Below, piece after piece: positions 1 to 11,990 of a stretch of DNA of 64,000 nucleotides. The DNA is taken from NCBI GenBank assembly GCA_029990175.1, contig JARKIP010000005.1:32001501-32065500 (forward strand). Reading direction: 5' to 3'. This DNA is from Petunia secreta. Lineage: Eukaryota; Streptophyta; Magnoliopsida; Solanales; Solanaceae. Positions within the stretch are counted from its first letter, which is position 1; each line of letters opens with the position of its first letter. The notes beneath the pieces were generated by a model that ran no database searches, was not told the origin of the DNA, and saw nothing but the letters and a program-made list of their open reading frames with translations. Made by a program: the position numbers and the translations under genes.

Positions 1-3000
1 AAGTCGGGCAATTGCAATAAAGGGGCAGTACTCAACCTACTTTTCAATTCTTGGAAGGCCTTCTCTTGAGGCTCTCCCCAAACAAAAGGTTTGTCCTTCT
101 TCACCAATTTGGTGATGGAGCGGCAATGGAGCTTAAGTCTTTCACAAATCGTCTATAAAAGCTAGCAAGACCATGAAAACTCCTCACTTGAGTCACGGTA
201 GTAGGAGTAGGCCAATCACGTATGGCCTCTACCTTAGACTCATCAACCTCCACTCCTTGGGCACTCACAACAAACCCAAGGAAGACTACCTTCTCAACAC
301 CAAAGGCACACTTTTTAAAATTAGCATAGAGCTTTTCGGCTCTCAACTTTTCAAGCACTTGCCTAAGGTGATCAACATGGTCGTCTATTGATTTGCTATA
401 GATCAATATATCGTCAAAGTAGACGACCACAAACTTGTTGATGAATGGCTTTAGAACATGGTTCATTAGCCTCATGAAAGTACTAGGTGCGTTGGAGAGC
501 CCAAAGGGCATCACCAACCATTCATAGAGGCCAAACTTGGTCTTGAATGCAGTTTTCCGTTCATCACCGGGTTTCATCCAGATTTGATGGTAGCCGGACC
601 TAAGGTCAATTTTGCTAAACACACATGAACCACTTAATTCATCTAACATATCATCAAGTCGGGGAATGGGATGACGGTACTTTACCGTTATTTTGTTCAC
701 GGCCCAACAATCAACGCACATCCTCCAAGTGCCATCCTTTTTGGGAACAAGGATCACGGGTACGGCACAAGGACCCAATCTCTCCCTCACCAAGCCCTTA
801 GTGAGCAATTCATCAACTTGCTTTTGCAATTCTCTTGTATCCTCCGGATTGCTCCTATAAGCCGGTTTGTTTGGGATTTGGGATCCCGAGACAAAGTCGA
901 TTTGGTGTTCAATACCCCTCAAAGGAGGTAATCCATCCGGCATCTCATCCGGGAACATGTACCCAAAATCCTTCAAGACATTCTCAAACACACTAGGCAA
1001 AGGGTTAGTCGAAAAATCACAATTAGAGTTAAGGATCATACCTTTGTGCACTAGGCATAGGAGAAACTTTGTGCCATAATTTCCTTTTAGGATCTCGCCC
1101 GGTTGCATCATGGCACATATGCCACCGGTAGAAGAAGAAGGTGGGATTGCCACCATGCTTTTGGACAAAGGGCTAGTCTCAATGATTGACTTGGCCTTTG
1201 CCGCCTCCCTCAACTCCCTCATCCGATTGTAGTCATCACTCACTTGTTTGGGAGTTAGGGGCTTCAACACGAAATTCCTTCCTTCATGTTGGAGCGTGTA
1301 AGTGTTGACACGACCATCATGAACCGCTTGTCGATCAAATTGCCAAGGCCTTCCAAAGAGAATGTGGCAAGCTTGCATGGGCACCACGTCGAACAAGTGT
1401 TCATCCACATAACTACCCATTTTAAACTTGATCATTGCTTGCTTCACTACCTTTAGCTCCCCACATTCACTAAGCCATTGCAATCGATATGGCTTGGGGT
1501 GTTTCACGGTAGGCAATTTTAATTGGGCTATAAGTGATTGACTCACAACATTAGCACAACTTCCCGAGTCAATGATCATAGAGCATACAGCACCCTTGAC
1601 ACGACACCTAGCATGGAAAAGATTTTCTCTTTGCAAGATTTCGCTATCCTCCACAATCATAGCTCCTAAGCTCCTCCTCACAACTAGAAAAGTATGAGGT
1701 TCCTCATCCTCCACCGTGTCATCTTGACCATCCTCCTCTACTCCCTCATCTCCCTCTACTCCCTCATCTTCCTCCGGTTCACTCTCTTGTTCATAAGCAT
1801 TTTCACCAACAACAACCATGGTCCTTTTCGTGGGACACTCCTTAGCAAAGTGTCCATACCCCTTGCATTTGTGACATTGAATTGGAGAAGAAGTAGGAGT
1901 ATTCAATTGGGTTTTAGAATTACCTCCAACATTAGGTATGTACTTCTCAAATGGCTTCTTCACATCTTTGCTAGCACTTGCTCCGCTAGGGCCACTTGCA
2001 TTTGTGAATCTTGCATTGGGAGTAGGATTTTTCCAATCCTTTGGCTTGTTCATGGAAGTAGAAGTGTTGCTCTTATAACGGTTGGACTTTTCTTTATCAA
2101 GCCATTGCTCGGCTTGAATAGCGGCATCAAGGACTTCTTGAAGTGAAAGATAAGCATGCAATCTCAATTGTGAAGCTATACCATAGCTCAAACCATTCAT
2201 AAAATGGATCACGGTTTGCTCCTCATCTTCGGTGTCCATATCCAAGGCCATTCGAGTTCTTTCAAACTCATCATAATATTCATGCACCGTCTTGACACCT
2301 TGCTTCAACTCATAAAGTTTCTTGAGTTGCTCTTGACGATATCTAGGAGTGATGTACTTGATACTCATGATACCCTTCAAGTCATTCCAACCCACATTCA
2401 CGGGGATTCCCGCTCTTCTCCTTGATCTCTTGACGGATTCCCACCAAGTAGATGCATAAGACTCAAAGGATGAAATAGCATAAGTACCCTTCTTGTCATC
2501 AGTCATGTCATTTGTGTCAAACATCCTTTCCATGAGTAGTACCCATTCAATGTAGGCTCCTGGATCACAATTCTCTTTGAAGATTGGGAGATTAAGCTTC
2601 ACACTATTGAGGTTGGTGTTGTCACGACCCCCACGAAAAGGCTCCGGTTGGCCCCCATAGTGATCTTCATTCACACCATATTCCCTCCTCGCATTCCCTC
2701 CAATATACCCCATAGGTGGCCCTCGACCTTGGCCCCTACCCCGATCCACATTTCGACCCCAATTCATACCTCGCCTCGGTTGAAAGTGATCATCAAACCC
2801 AAACATATCATCACCATAATCGGCTTCCTCCCCTTCTTGAGCTTCATCGACTTGCTCAAGAGGTTGCACATTTCGGATGGGCCTTGGTAGTGGAATGTTT
2901 CTTGGGGGGGTTATCCAAGATACGGGGAATGCCTGTTCGTTAGGTATTGCCCAACACTTGATCAATTCTCTCTCGATCATCCTTTACCCGTTGTTGATTG

Positions 3001-3257
3001 AGCAATTCAATAACATGGCTAACTTGCTCCGGGGTAAAGTCAGGACTACTTGAGACTTCAACTTGGACACTCGGGGTCCCTTTCTCAACTTGGACACTCG
3101 GGGTCCCTTTTTCCGATTGGACATTGGAAGTCCCTTGCTCAACTAGGCCACTAGAGTTCACCCTCTCGAGGCTTTCAATCCTCAAGTTCATACTATCCAA
3201 TTTGGCAAGGATAGTAGCAAGGGCACTCTTAGAAAAATCTTCTTCCTCGGTAGACAT
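1..3257 (-). pseudogene. Element A gag-pol (Gag, protease, RT, start of RNase H), frameshifted
   Basis: The start is the ATG at 3257, just after a TAG|GTACA motif that precedes gag in sibling elements. The order is a coiled-coil-like Gag N-terminus, RG-rich linker, capsid (TWWESVKRSRRR), zinc knuckle CHKCKGYGHFAKEC, aspartic protease with D-S-G (CSMIIDSGSCANVVS) and RT with YFDD. The frame is broken twice: a TAA after LGNT plus a frameshift near the C7 run at about 2905, and a one-base shift near 110 that ends the long frame at 101. Bases 1-100 continue as RNase H in the other frame. RT also has Arg-to-Trp changes (CWAVNK, QIWMKPG) that match C-to-T decay. It is non-functional as read. The assignment is from conserved motifs; the clade is inferred. 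Confidence 0.88.
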
Positions 3258-3392
3258 TGTACCTACACAAGTAACAAACGTTAGCAAAACAACCTCACAC
3301 ACTCCCTCACAAGTGTTTCACTTGGATCACTCATTTAGTGGTGGTGGATATTTCACTCTAGCTTGAATCCAAAGCTTCACTAAGTTGAATAG

Positions 3393-4147
3393 TGATGCAG
3401 CCCGATCACGTGCTGATCAAGTGATCGATCCACCGAGGAGACCGATGACAAGAAGCCAAGCCAAGCTGCTGCACGATGTGCACGTTCACTTAGCCTGGCC
3501 GAAGGAAAACAATTGCTCCGAAGCTGAGTGGCCGAACTCAAGAATCGAAGGCATTATCTTCAGATTTGAGCCCGAAGGCAAAGTGACCGAGGACAATGAG
3601 CTCGAAGACAATTGAGCGTCCGAAGGCAACAAGTTTGTGTTCGAGCAGACAATCGAGAACCGAAGCCAAGGCTTACCGAAGTCAAAGTCTGCCGAACACA
3701 TTTTAACTCAACCCTGCGTGGCTTATTTCTATTGGTCAACTGTGACCTATTTACTAGTTTACCCTTAGTATTTCCTATATAAACACTGTTTCCTTTCATT
3801 GTAAGCAGCTAGTTTTTGAATATTGATGAATTGAATGAAAGTGCCGAAGCACATTTCTTCTTGTCTCCGTCGTGAGCAAAACCCCGGTGAGGGCTTTTAA
3901 GGACTTGTGGCTTTCGGTTAGTCCGATTGAACATTCCTCTTGATCATTCAGTTTGCAAGAGGCAATGTTCTCTTGAGGATTGTTGCATAGTATAGGTGAT
4001 CCTTGTATCCCTTTTGATTGAGCTTTGAGACAGGTTCCTCACTGTTCTTTCGAAAGAAGCAAGTTTTGTCTTGCTTTTATCTTTATCTTTCTTGTTTGTT
4101 CTTCCGCGTTTTGTGCTAACAATCCCTTCGGGAATTGCATTGCACCA
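3393..4147 (+). repeat. Element B 5' LTR
   Basis: 755 bp, TGATGCAG to TTGCACCA, with TATA box TATATAAA at 3776-3783. Differences from the 3' copy include GATCACGTG versus GATCAAGTG, TGTGCACG versus TGTACACG and ACTCAACC versus ACTCAGCC. The TATA separates a U3-like 5' half from an R/U5 part. Confidence 0.92.
3776..3783 (+). promoter_or_regulatory. Element B LTR TATA box
   Basis: TATATAAA in the middle of the LTR at the usual U3/R position; the 3' LTR copy is at 21241-21248. Confidence 0.6.
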
Positions 4148-4150
4148 TCT

Positions 4151-4162
4151 TGGTATCAGAGC
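4151..4162 (+). other. Element B primer-binding site (tRNA-iMet)
   Basis: TGGTATCAGAGC three bases after the LTR. It is followed at 4165-4195 by a stem-loop with arms GGTTTGGGCTTG and CAACCCCAAATCC around the loop TTTCTA. Confidence 0.93.
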
Positions 4163-5345
4163 ACGGTTTGGGCTTGTTTCTACAACCCCAAATCCTGTTC
4201 ACGTTATCTCTATTTTCGTGCGTTTTGTGTCTCTGTTTCCGTTTCGTGTTCCTGTTTTGTTTGTTACTGTTGGTATTTTTACAAAAAAAAAAAAAAAAAA
4301 GTGTTAAAAAGAAAATTCAAAAATTGTGTTTGATTGTTGATTGTTTGGGAAAAACAATCTTGGATTATTGTTCACCATCGAGTTCTGATTCCAACGAATA
4401 CCCGACGTACTGATTTCGTGACTAGGGTTTCTTGGTGAATTTTTGGACTGTTTTGAGCTTTAATAGTGACTGAAAACTCGAACCCCACTGTGTTTGGAAG
4501 AAACCGATGAAGGTTGGTGGTTCTTGAGTGATTTGGGTTTGTTTATTGCTTAAAATCGAAGTTCTTAAGTTGGAAACGTTGTCCGTACACCGGAAACTTG
4601 TTACAAATCGTAACAGTGTACGACTCGAACGAGCTGGATCTTTGCTCGAAGAACTTCGTTTGATTTCCTCCGTTGTTGTTTGGAACCGGAGTTGAAAGAG
4701 CAACTCAGATCTGTTGAATTTCGTGGTCAGTGAACCGAAGTTGTTGCGTCCGTACGCCGGAGCAAGGTCACTGTTCCCTTGAAGAAGAAAGGGGTTAAAA
4801 TTTTAACATCAAAACCCCCAGGTGAAAGTTGTCGGCTGAAAAAGGAAAGTGGATAAGGTAAAACCCTATCCGTACCAAGGAGGGACCACTCTTGTACGGA
4901 CAGGAGTGGGTGTGATCGAAAAAGATTCCAAAGGGGAATCAAAGGGTAGATTCTCCTAGGTTCTCACTTTTCTTTCGTGTCTAATTCTAGTTGGTGGATC
5001 TTTTGAGTATTTGTTCTACTCAAGGTCGTACTAACTCTTTTAAGCTGATAGGAATTCGTGCGAAGGGGTGACCGAAGTCCAAACTTTCGTAGAAATTCTC
5101 TTGACTCCCCGAGCTCAGTTAAAAAGCGTCCGTTCCATCGAGTCGAACATCACTTCACTCTTCCCGAAGAGGCAGTGACTATTGTCGAACTTGAAGGATC
5201 TTAGAGGACCGATCAATCAGACGAGCCACTGTTAACAAGTCCTTGAGTGATCAAAAACCGAACCCATAAATTGAGTGGACCCGAGTGCCACCCATCAAAG
5301 GAGAGGGAGTGTGTGAGGTGATTCCTAACCCTAACATTTGTTTGA
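4163..5345 (+). other. Element B 5' leader
   Basis: 1.2 kb of untranslated leader with a poly-A run near 4280-4300 and only short chance frames. It resumes at 16008 after element C and reaches the gag ATG at 16029 through a TGCAG|GTACC motif that resembles a 3' splice site. No coding region is supported. Confidence 0.65.
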
Positions 5346-6188
5346 TGATGCAATGGAAAATAGGCGGAAGCGACAAACGATATAAAAGTGCGGAAGCTAA
5401 AACAAGATAGGCGATATCGATGAAGATATCGCGATAAAGAGCAAGACGAGGCTTGAACGTTTACCTAAGTAGCACCGAGGAACTCGTCTCGATACACCCC
5501 GGGTGAAGTCAAGGATCACCTATACTATGCAACTACCCTCAAGAGGCACCTGGCTCTTGCAAATAGAATGATCAAAGAGGTTTCGATGTTCAACTTGGAA
5601 TCCACCAAGTGAAATCATGCCCGCTCACGGGTTCTTCATTGAGATTCACTCAAGAAATTCATCATTCTACATTCAAGGTTTGTTAAAATGAAATGAAGAC
5701 CTAAGGGCTCTATTTATAGGCCCTTTCTAAGACTAAAGTAAATGTCTAGAACACCCCCAAAGTGGGTTATAACAATACAAGCCACTTAAGGGCAAAAATG
5801 GAACTTTACACAAAATCCCGCCTCAGCTTACAGGGGGAGGCGCTCCGCCTCATTGGGGGGAGGCGCTCCGCCTCAGGGCCCTTCAGTGAGGGGCGGTCCG
5901 CCTCAGTGGGGGAGGCGCTCCGCCTCTTGCTGTGCAGCCTTCTGGACTTTGGCAGGCGGTCCGCCTCTTTGGGGAGGCGCTCCGCCTCTTCCTGGGAGGT
6001 ATGGATACGGCTCAAAATGGACTCTAAGTGTTCCTCCTTGGCCCGTAGTCGGTCCTCCCTCAATGGTGATCAAGTTCATGACTCCAAATCACTCTCGGAT
6101 CCTCCTCGGCAGCCCTTGATGTATACTCCTTGTGCTCTTGAGCTTGGCTCTTGATGGTTGTCGTTTAGGCCCGATTTATATTGCATCA
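5346..6188 (-). repeat. Element C 3' LTR
   Basis: 843 bp with termini TGATGCAA...TTGCATCA. The GC-palindrome cluster at 5836-5991 has GGCGCTCCGCC and GGCGGTCCGCC units. A minus-strand TATAAATA lies at 5711-5718. Confidence 0.92.
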
Positions 6189-6201
6189 TCCTCCCCTTCT
6201 T
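6189..6201 (-). other. Element C polypurine tract
   Basis: TCCTCCCCTTCTT on the plus strand is AAGAAGGGGAGGA on the minus strand, directly upstream of the 3' LTR. Confidence 0.9.
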
Positions 6202-6278
6202 GAAAGGATTTCGTCCTCGAAATCAAACCATCAAGTCCTACAATCAAGCACAAGCACAAACAAAAAACAAAACTCCTA

Positions 6279-6911
6279 CTACAATAGTAGGTTAGTGCGC
6301 CAAGTGTGGGAAAACACACTCTTATGGTACAACCAAGTATCAATGGCAACAAAGAAGCTCATGTTCCCAAAGGAACTAGCAAGTACTTGGTTCAACAAAG
6401 AAGTGCACTCAACACAAGAACAAACAAAGGGATTAATTGGGCATGGCATATGCAAGATCAAGTTATCAAATTCCCTACGACCCCTAAGTTGATTAGTGCA
6501 CCAAGATTCCCCACTATGCGAGTAGGCAAGTCTAACAAGAGTGAAGGTAAGTGGTGAGGAAAATTCACTCTTGTGATAGAGCCAAGTATCAATACAAATC
6601 AAAAAGCTTATGTCGCCAAAGGAGACAACAAGCTCTTGGCTCCATAGTGACAAGCACTCACCCACATGACAAGCAAAGAGACCATTAGGACATGAAACAT
6701 TCAAGATTAAGCAATCAAAGTTCCTATGACCCCTAAGCTCATGATCAACATACCAAACCTTCAATGCAATGCTTTCACAATGCGGCACAAGGGGTTCGAC
6801 ATGCTCAATTCTCAAAGTGTGGTTAATATGCGGGATGGAATAGGCAAAGTAAGTCAATTCACAAGTAGAATCAATCACCCCACTCCCCTTCTTAAGAGCT
6901 CTCATACTCAC
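6279..6911 (-). pseudogene. Element C novel ORF, 3' part (LILH/WLYHKS repeat module)
   Basis: Continuation of the frame at 12640-14007 once element D and one TSD copy are removed; the frames match. It encodes ALKKGSGV, then two tandem copies of a hydrophobic module (LILNVSCP...IDTWLYHKS and LILHMPCP...IDTWLYHKS). The frame shifts in the last copy at a run of C (TTTTCCCACAC versus TTTTCCACAC in siblings) and stops at 6279. No known domain is recognised. The hydrophobic stretches could be membrane segments or a buried core. The same module occurs in D, E, F, G and H. Confidence 0.72.
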
Positions 6912-7631
6912 TGATGCAGGGCAAATCGAGCCTAAGGCACTTACCATCAAGAGCCGGGATTGGAGGATGCAAGGGACGAGAGGTCAAGAGCATCGGAGAT
7001 GAATTGAAGCCGTTCCGGAAGAACCAGGCTGAGGCGCCCCGCCTAGCCCAGGCGCCCCGCCTGGAAAGCTCACTGCCTAAGGATTAAAATGGTGCACAGG
7101 CGCCCCGCCTGCCTAGGCCCCAGCCCAGGCGCCCCGCCTACCCCAGGCGCCCCGCCTACCCCCAGGCGCCCCGCCTAGACTCAGCACAAGCCAGGCGCCC
7201 CTCCCAGCTTCAGGCGCCCCTCCCAGCGTGCAGATTTATTAGGCTTTTACTGTTTTGACCCTACGTGGTCTTTTATTCCTAAGCCTAAGTGTGGGCACTT
7301 TAGACCTTTTACTTAGTGTCTAAAAACATCTATAAATAGCTAGATAGCTAGTCTTATTCCTTAGCTAGTTTGGAAGATAGAATAGGCTTGGCCTTTCTTG
7401 TTGAAGCGTTGACTTCATGTATCTCTTACATTGAATCCATGGTGGATCACCACTAGTGTGAGTCCCGTTTAATGGTTCAAGTCTCTTCTCCCTTTTGAAT
7501 CAATCTATGTGTTTAGTTGATTCATTCTTTTCTTCTATTTTCTGTCCTTCCCCTTCCCTTATTTCTTGTTATCTTATGATTATCGCTTCCGCATCATAGT
7601 TTATCGCTTCCGCCTAGTTTTCCCTACATCA
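6912..7631 (+). repeat. Element D 5' LTR
   Basis: 720 bp, TGATGCAGGG...CCCTACATCA. The palindrome cluster at 7031-7226 is built on AGGCGCCCCGCCT. It lacks a 14-bp unit (TGAGAAGATAGAAT) that is present in the 3' LTR and in element H. Confidence 0.92.
7331..7338 (+). promoter_or_regulatory. Element D LTR TATA box
   Basis: TATAAATA about 105 bases after the palindrome cluster; the 3' LTR copy is at 12320-12327. Confidence 0.62.
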
Positions 7632-7633
7632 TT

Positions 7634-7645
7634 TGGTATCAGAGC
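7634..7645 (+). other. Element D primer-binding site (tRNA-iMet)
   Basis: TGGTATCAGAGC two bases after the LTR. The stem-loop TCGGGTTTTG-TTTCTA-CAAACCCCCGA follows at 7651-7677. Confidence 0.93.
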
Positions 7646-8584
7646 AAGGCTCGGGTTTTGTTTCTACAAACCCCCGACCCTTGATTCTTCGTGCCTAGTA
7701 TCTTCTTTTAGTTTTTCTTGTTGTTGAAGTTATTAGAAAGGAGAAAATTGCAAAAAAAAATTGAAAAAAATTGAAAAATACAAAAATTTGGTGTGACTTG
7801 ACATTGAATCTTGAAATTGATTGATTGTTTGGATGTTAATGTGATTGGGGTTTGTTATGGAAGATCAAAAACAACTTTGGGTATCATTGGATTGTGAAAA
7901 CAAGTTGAAAACATCGGATTTGGAGCTTGAAAATCGACTTGAAACGAGTTTGGAACGAGTTGGGAAAGGCTTCAGGCCAGGCGCCCCGCCTAAGCCAGGC
8001 GCCCCGCCTGACTTGGCTACTGCCTAAGTCCCAGGCGCCCCGCCTAGATCCAGGCGCCCCGCCTGGAATACTGCACAGTCTAGGCGCCCCACCTGAGTTT
8101 CAGGCGCCCCTCCTGAGTGCTGAACGTGTTGTTTCGGGTAGATTTTCATAGGTATTTCCCTTTGTTTGATAACATAACATCTAGTTAGTGCTACTTTGAG
8201 TAACCGTTCTACTTGAATAGTGCTAACCTTTTAATTGCTATTAGGATCATCGTGCCTAGGAAGGAGACTAGAATTCAAAGAAGATCCGTAGTATCTTTTG
8301 ATTCAAGTCCTCACTTCAAAGTGCTTAACGTACATCGAGTCACTTAAATTCCCTTCCGAACCATTACTTGGGTGCATTAGTTGATTGATCTTGCCATTGT
8401 GATTACTAAGAGACAAGAAGGTCTTGAGTGGAAAAAGGCTTGAGTGGTGAGAACAATAGAGTGTGGTCACAAAAGCCAACGACCTTGAGTGTATACACGA
8501 GTGGAAAGAAAATTGAGTGACATCTTTTGAGTGATACACGTGAGGGAGTGAACTTGTGAGGTCCTTAACTCTGTGGTTACAACT
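7646..8584 (+). other. Element D 5' leader
   Basis: Untranslated leader with an A-rich stretch after the PBS and a second AGGCGCCCCGCCT cluster at 7976-8116. Unlike Gag-starting siblings, it reaches the ATG through TTACAACT rather than through an AG|GTAC motif. Confidence 0.68.
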
Positions 8585-11500
8585 ATGGCTTCGGATGACG
8601 ATTGTGGAGGGTACGACTCATGTGGAGATGATGGAGACTATGGTTCCTATGGTGATGATGATGGGTATTGCTATGACGATTCGGGGAACCAAGGCTCATA
8701 TGATGAAGAAGCGGGTCACTATGTTGATTATGAAGATGAAGAAGACTATGGGGCTTGCGAAGACGAATGTGAAGAATCTTATGCTCCAAGTCAAGAATAT
8801 GAAGATAGTGACGCTTCAAGGTATGACGACCCTACTTACTCTTCTTGTGATGAATTTGTGCATGAAGATAGTGACGTAGAGAGAATTGGTGATGAGGTTG
8901 ATTATGAGAATTTTTCATTTGCATCTTCTCTTGATGTTGCTTGTGGTGAGCAAGAGAGTAGTAGAGGACCTTCCAATAGTATGGGAGGTGGTGGTGGTTG
9001 TTCCATGGGAAATGAGAGGTTTGCATCTTCTAGTTCCCATGTGAAGGGTGGAAGGAGAAATGGTATTGCTCTTACCGTTATGGGGGTGCATTGTTCTAGT
9101 AGTGGTGGTAGGAGTGGTGATATGGGCTATGGAACCAAGGCGAGAGGCAATTATGGGTTCCATAGTGGTACTACTTCCTTGACTTCCAACAACACTTCTA
9201 ATGTTGGGGGAGTGACGGGAAGTGGAGGTTATTCTAGTGGTGTTGCCACTAGTGGAGGGATAAGGAAAACCCGAGTTGATGGTAATACTAGTCTTGGACA
9301 TTCAAGCTCTTCTTTGAATGCGCCTATACGAAACTTGGGTAGAAGTAGGTTTGTTGTTGGGGTAAATAGGGTTGATGGACACTTGCTCCAAATTGGTGGA
9401 ATCGATGCCAATTTCATTAACCCAATAGTAGTTCAAATGTTAAACATACCATGCCATGATCTAAAGTACCCCTATGAGTACAAAGGAGTTCGGGTGTTCA
9501 AGGAGGCACGGGTACTCATATCTCATAAGGGTTACAATGAGTATGTTTGGTGTGATGTGTATCCCGTACCGAATGTGGGAGTTTGGCTAGGTGACCCATG
9601 GTTGCGTAACAAGGAGGTTCACTATGATGCTAAACGGGATTTGTATCTAGTGGCCACGGGTCAAGGGATTTATGAGTTTGCACCTTACGGAAAATGGGGA
9701 AAGATGTCCGTTGAGATGCAAGCTAGGATCATACAATGGAAGAGGGAGCGAGAACTTCAATCCATGGGCAACAATGTGCAAACGAGAAGTCCAACAAATA
9801 CAAGCAATGGTGGGACTAGTTCTACAAAAGAGTTGACAAATGTCAACAAGGTGAGCCCGAAGCCACCAAAGCCGAGTGGTTCACCAACAAAGAAGAAAGA
9901 GACCTCAAGTGATGAGTCTCTTAGTCCTAGATTCCGGGTTGATGTAAAAAGTCCACCTACGCCGGCTATGAGTATTCTTGGGCCTCGTCCCAACTCACCC
10001 GAATTTGTGAGACAAAAGATTGAGAGGAGTAAGGGAGTGACCGGTGACATTCCTCGAGTGGAAAAAGGAGAGGATGTGATGAGTGATGTGAGTGGGATGT
10101 CACCACCCGAATCTACACCTAACCTTGAAAAGAAAATGAGAGAAGAGAAAGAGGGAAAAAAGAGTGAGGACACCACTTATTCTAACCTTAACCCTTTATC
10201 TTTTCATCCTACTTTTGTGAATGCTTATGTAGGTACTCTTGGAGGCCAATCAATGGAGCCTCAATCATGTTCCGAGATTGAAGGACAAGGTGAAGAAGAT
10301 CTTCAATGTGAGCTTCAAGGTGAAGGAACAACTCATGACACTTCAAGTGCATTGAGTGCGCTAGATGGCCACTCAAAGGTTTGTGAAAGTTCTTCCCTTG
10401 AAAATGTTACTTCCTTGCCTTATGATGGTGTTTGTGAAAACTCAACACTAGTTGATGATTTGTATGAATACAATGTGTTTGCAACTAGTGTAGAGTCAAA
10501 TGGTCAACTTGTGAGTGATTGTGAACCACTAGTTGAGAGGGATGATAAGCCACATCATGATGTGAGCTCGGTTTTCATTGAACCTCTCATTAGTGAAGAA
10601 TGTGTAGTTGACCCTATTTGTGATCCTTGTTATGACACTCCACCTATATTTGATAAAGGGGAAGATGAGTTGAATGAATACCCTATCCTCTCCCTTGATG
10701 AATTGCTTGATAATGGTGGGCCTATGTGTTGTAGTGAGGTTTGTAGTGACCTTGAGGAGTCCCTAGTGAATGAGATGGATCGAATTGTTTTCAATGACTC
10801 CTCGGGTGAGAGTGAAGAACCTAGTCTTGATACCATGTTTGTATGTGACCATGAATTTGAGGTGCATGCTTTTACATTTCCATTGTGTGAAGATAATCTC
10901 ATTTGTGGTAGTGAATTGTATCGGACTAGAATTGATAGTAAAATAGAACCTCCATGGTATGTAAAGATAGACTCTAAGGATGATCCATTGTTTGGAACTC
11001 AGGGTGGGATGAATGGTCTTGATATTGGTTGTGTTGAACCATCGTCTAGTAGTCCTAGCCTTCATTGTATGGACTATAATGATGAAGGGCCAATTTTGGA
11101 GACCTTCCTTTGGAGTTTGCCTAGTGAGGGAGATTATCTTAGGGATGGATTTGGAGGTGAGGAAGCCACTCTTGGTGCGTGTAAGAGTGCTTCCAAGAAG
11201 GGGAGTGGAGTATTTGATGTTAGTTGTCAATTGAACTATTTTGTTCACTCCACCCCACATGTTGATTACACCTTGGGTGTTGGGCATGCCAAAGCCAATG
11301 AGTCAGTCACATTGTGATAGTAATGCATTGAAGGCTTGGCGTGTTGACCATAAGCTTGGAGGTCATAAGGAACTTAGTTGCTTAATCTTGCATGTTCCAT
11401 ATCTTATTGATCTCTTTGCTTGTTATGGTAGTGATTGCTTTTCATTGTTGAGCCAAGAACTTGATGTTTCCTTTGGAGACTTCTTCTTTTTGATTGGTAT

Positions 11501-11990
11501 TGATACTTGGCTCTATCACAAAAGTGTGCTTTCCATATCACTTGCACTCACTCTTGTTGGACTTTCCTACTCTTGTAGTGGGAAGTTTTGGTGTTTTCTT
11601 ATTGGGCTTAGGGATCATAAGAATTTTAATGGCTTGATCTTGCATATTCTCTATCCTATTGATCTCCTTGATGAATCATTTGTTGAGTGTACCCATTGGG
11701 GAGGCCAAGTACTTGTTGTTTTCTTTGGAAACATGTGCTTTATTATCGTTATTGATGCTTGGCTATACCATAAGAGTGTGTTTTCCACACTACTTGCACT
11801 AACCTACTCTTGTAGTAGGAGCTTTTGGATGTGCTTGTCTTTGGATGTAGGTCTTGATGGTTTGATTTCGAGGACGAAATCCTTTCAAGAAGGGGAGGAT
11901 GATGCAGGGCAAATCGAGCCTAAGGCACTTACCATCAAGAGCCGGGATTGGAGGATGCAAGGGACGAGAGGTCAAGAGCATCGGAGATGA
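8585..11990 (+). pseudogene. Element D novel ORF (acidic N-terminus, protease-like domain, WLYHKS repeats), one frameshift
   Basis: Starts at the ATG at 8585, the position matched by H. The first ~110 residues are rich in Asp, Gly, Tyr and Ser and probably disordered. A Gly/Ser-rich segment follows, then a retropepsin-like stretch (SRFVVGVNRVDGHLLQIGG to GDPWLRNKEVHYD) in which the D-S-G site is replaced by IGG-x-D. A basic segment and Ser/Pro linker follow, then the acidic region (CDPCYDTPPIFDKGEDEL, DLEESLVNEMDRIVF). A one-base shift near 11300 ends this frame at 11317. The other frame then encodes two LILH...WLYHKS modules and SRTKSFQEGEDDA, stopping inside the LTR at 11990. The function is unknown; the protease resemblance is by motif spacing only. 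Confidence 0.78.
11887..11899 (+). other. Element D polypurine tract
   Basis: AAGAAGGGGAGGA abutting the 3' LTR. Confidence 0.9.

Noticed and set aside
4151..4162. tRNA gene fragment
   Set aside because: Only the 12-bp complement of the tRNA-iMet 3' end is present, at the LTR boundary; it is a primer-binding site.
5762..6154. Open frames inside C's LTR encoding Arg/Ser/Pro-rich peptides
   Set aside because: They arise from translating the GC-palindrome cluster in several frames on both strands and have no homologous start or context; chance frames.
7031..7226. Regularly spaced GC-rich repeats resembling a CRISPR array
   Set aside because: Units are short, variable palindromes with irregular spacing, located in plant LTRs next to a TATA box; there are no cas genes and the organism is a eukaryote.
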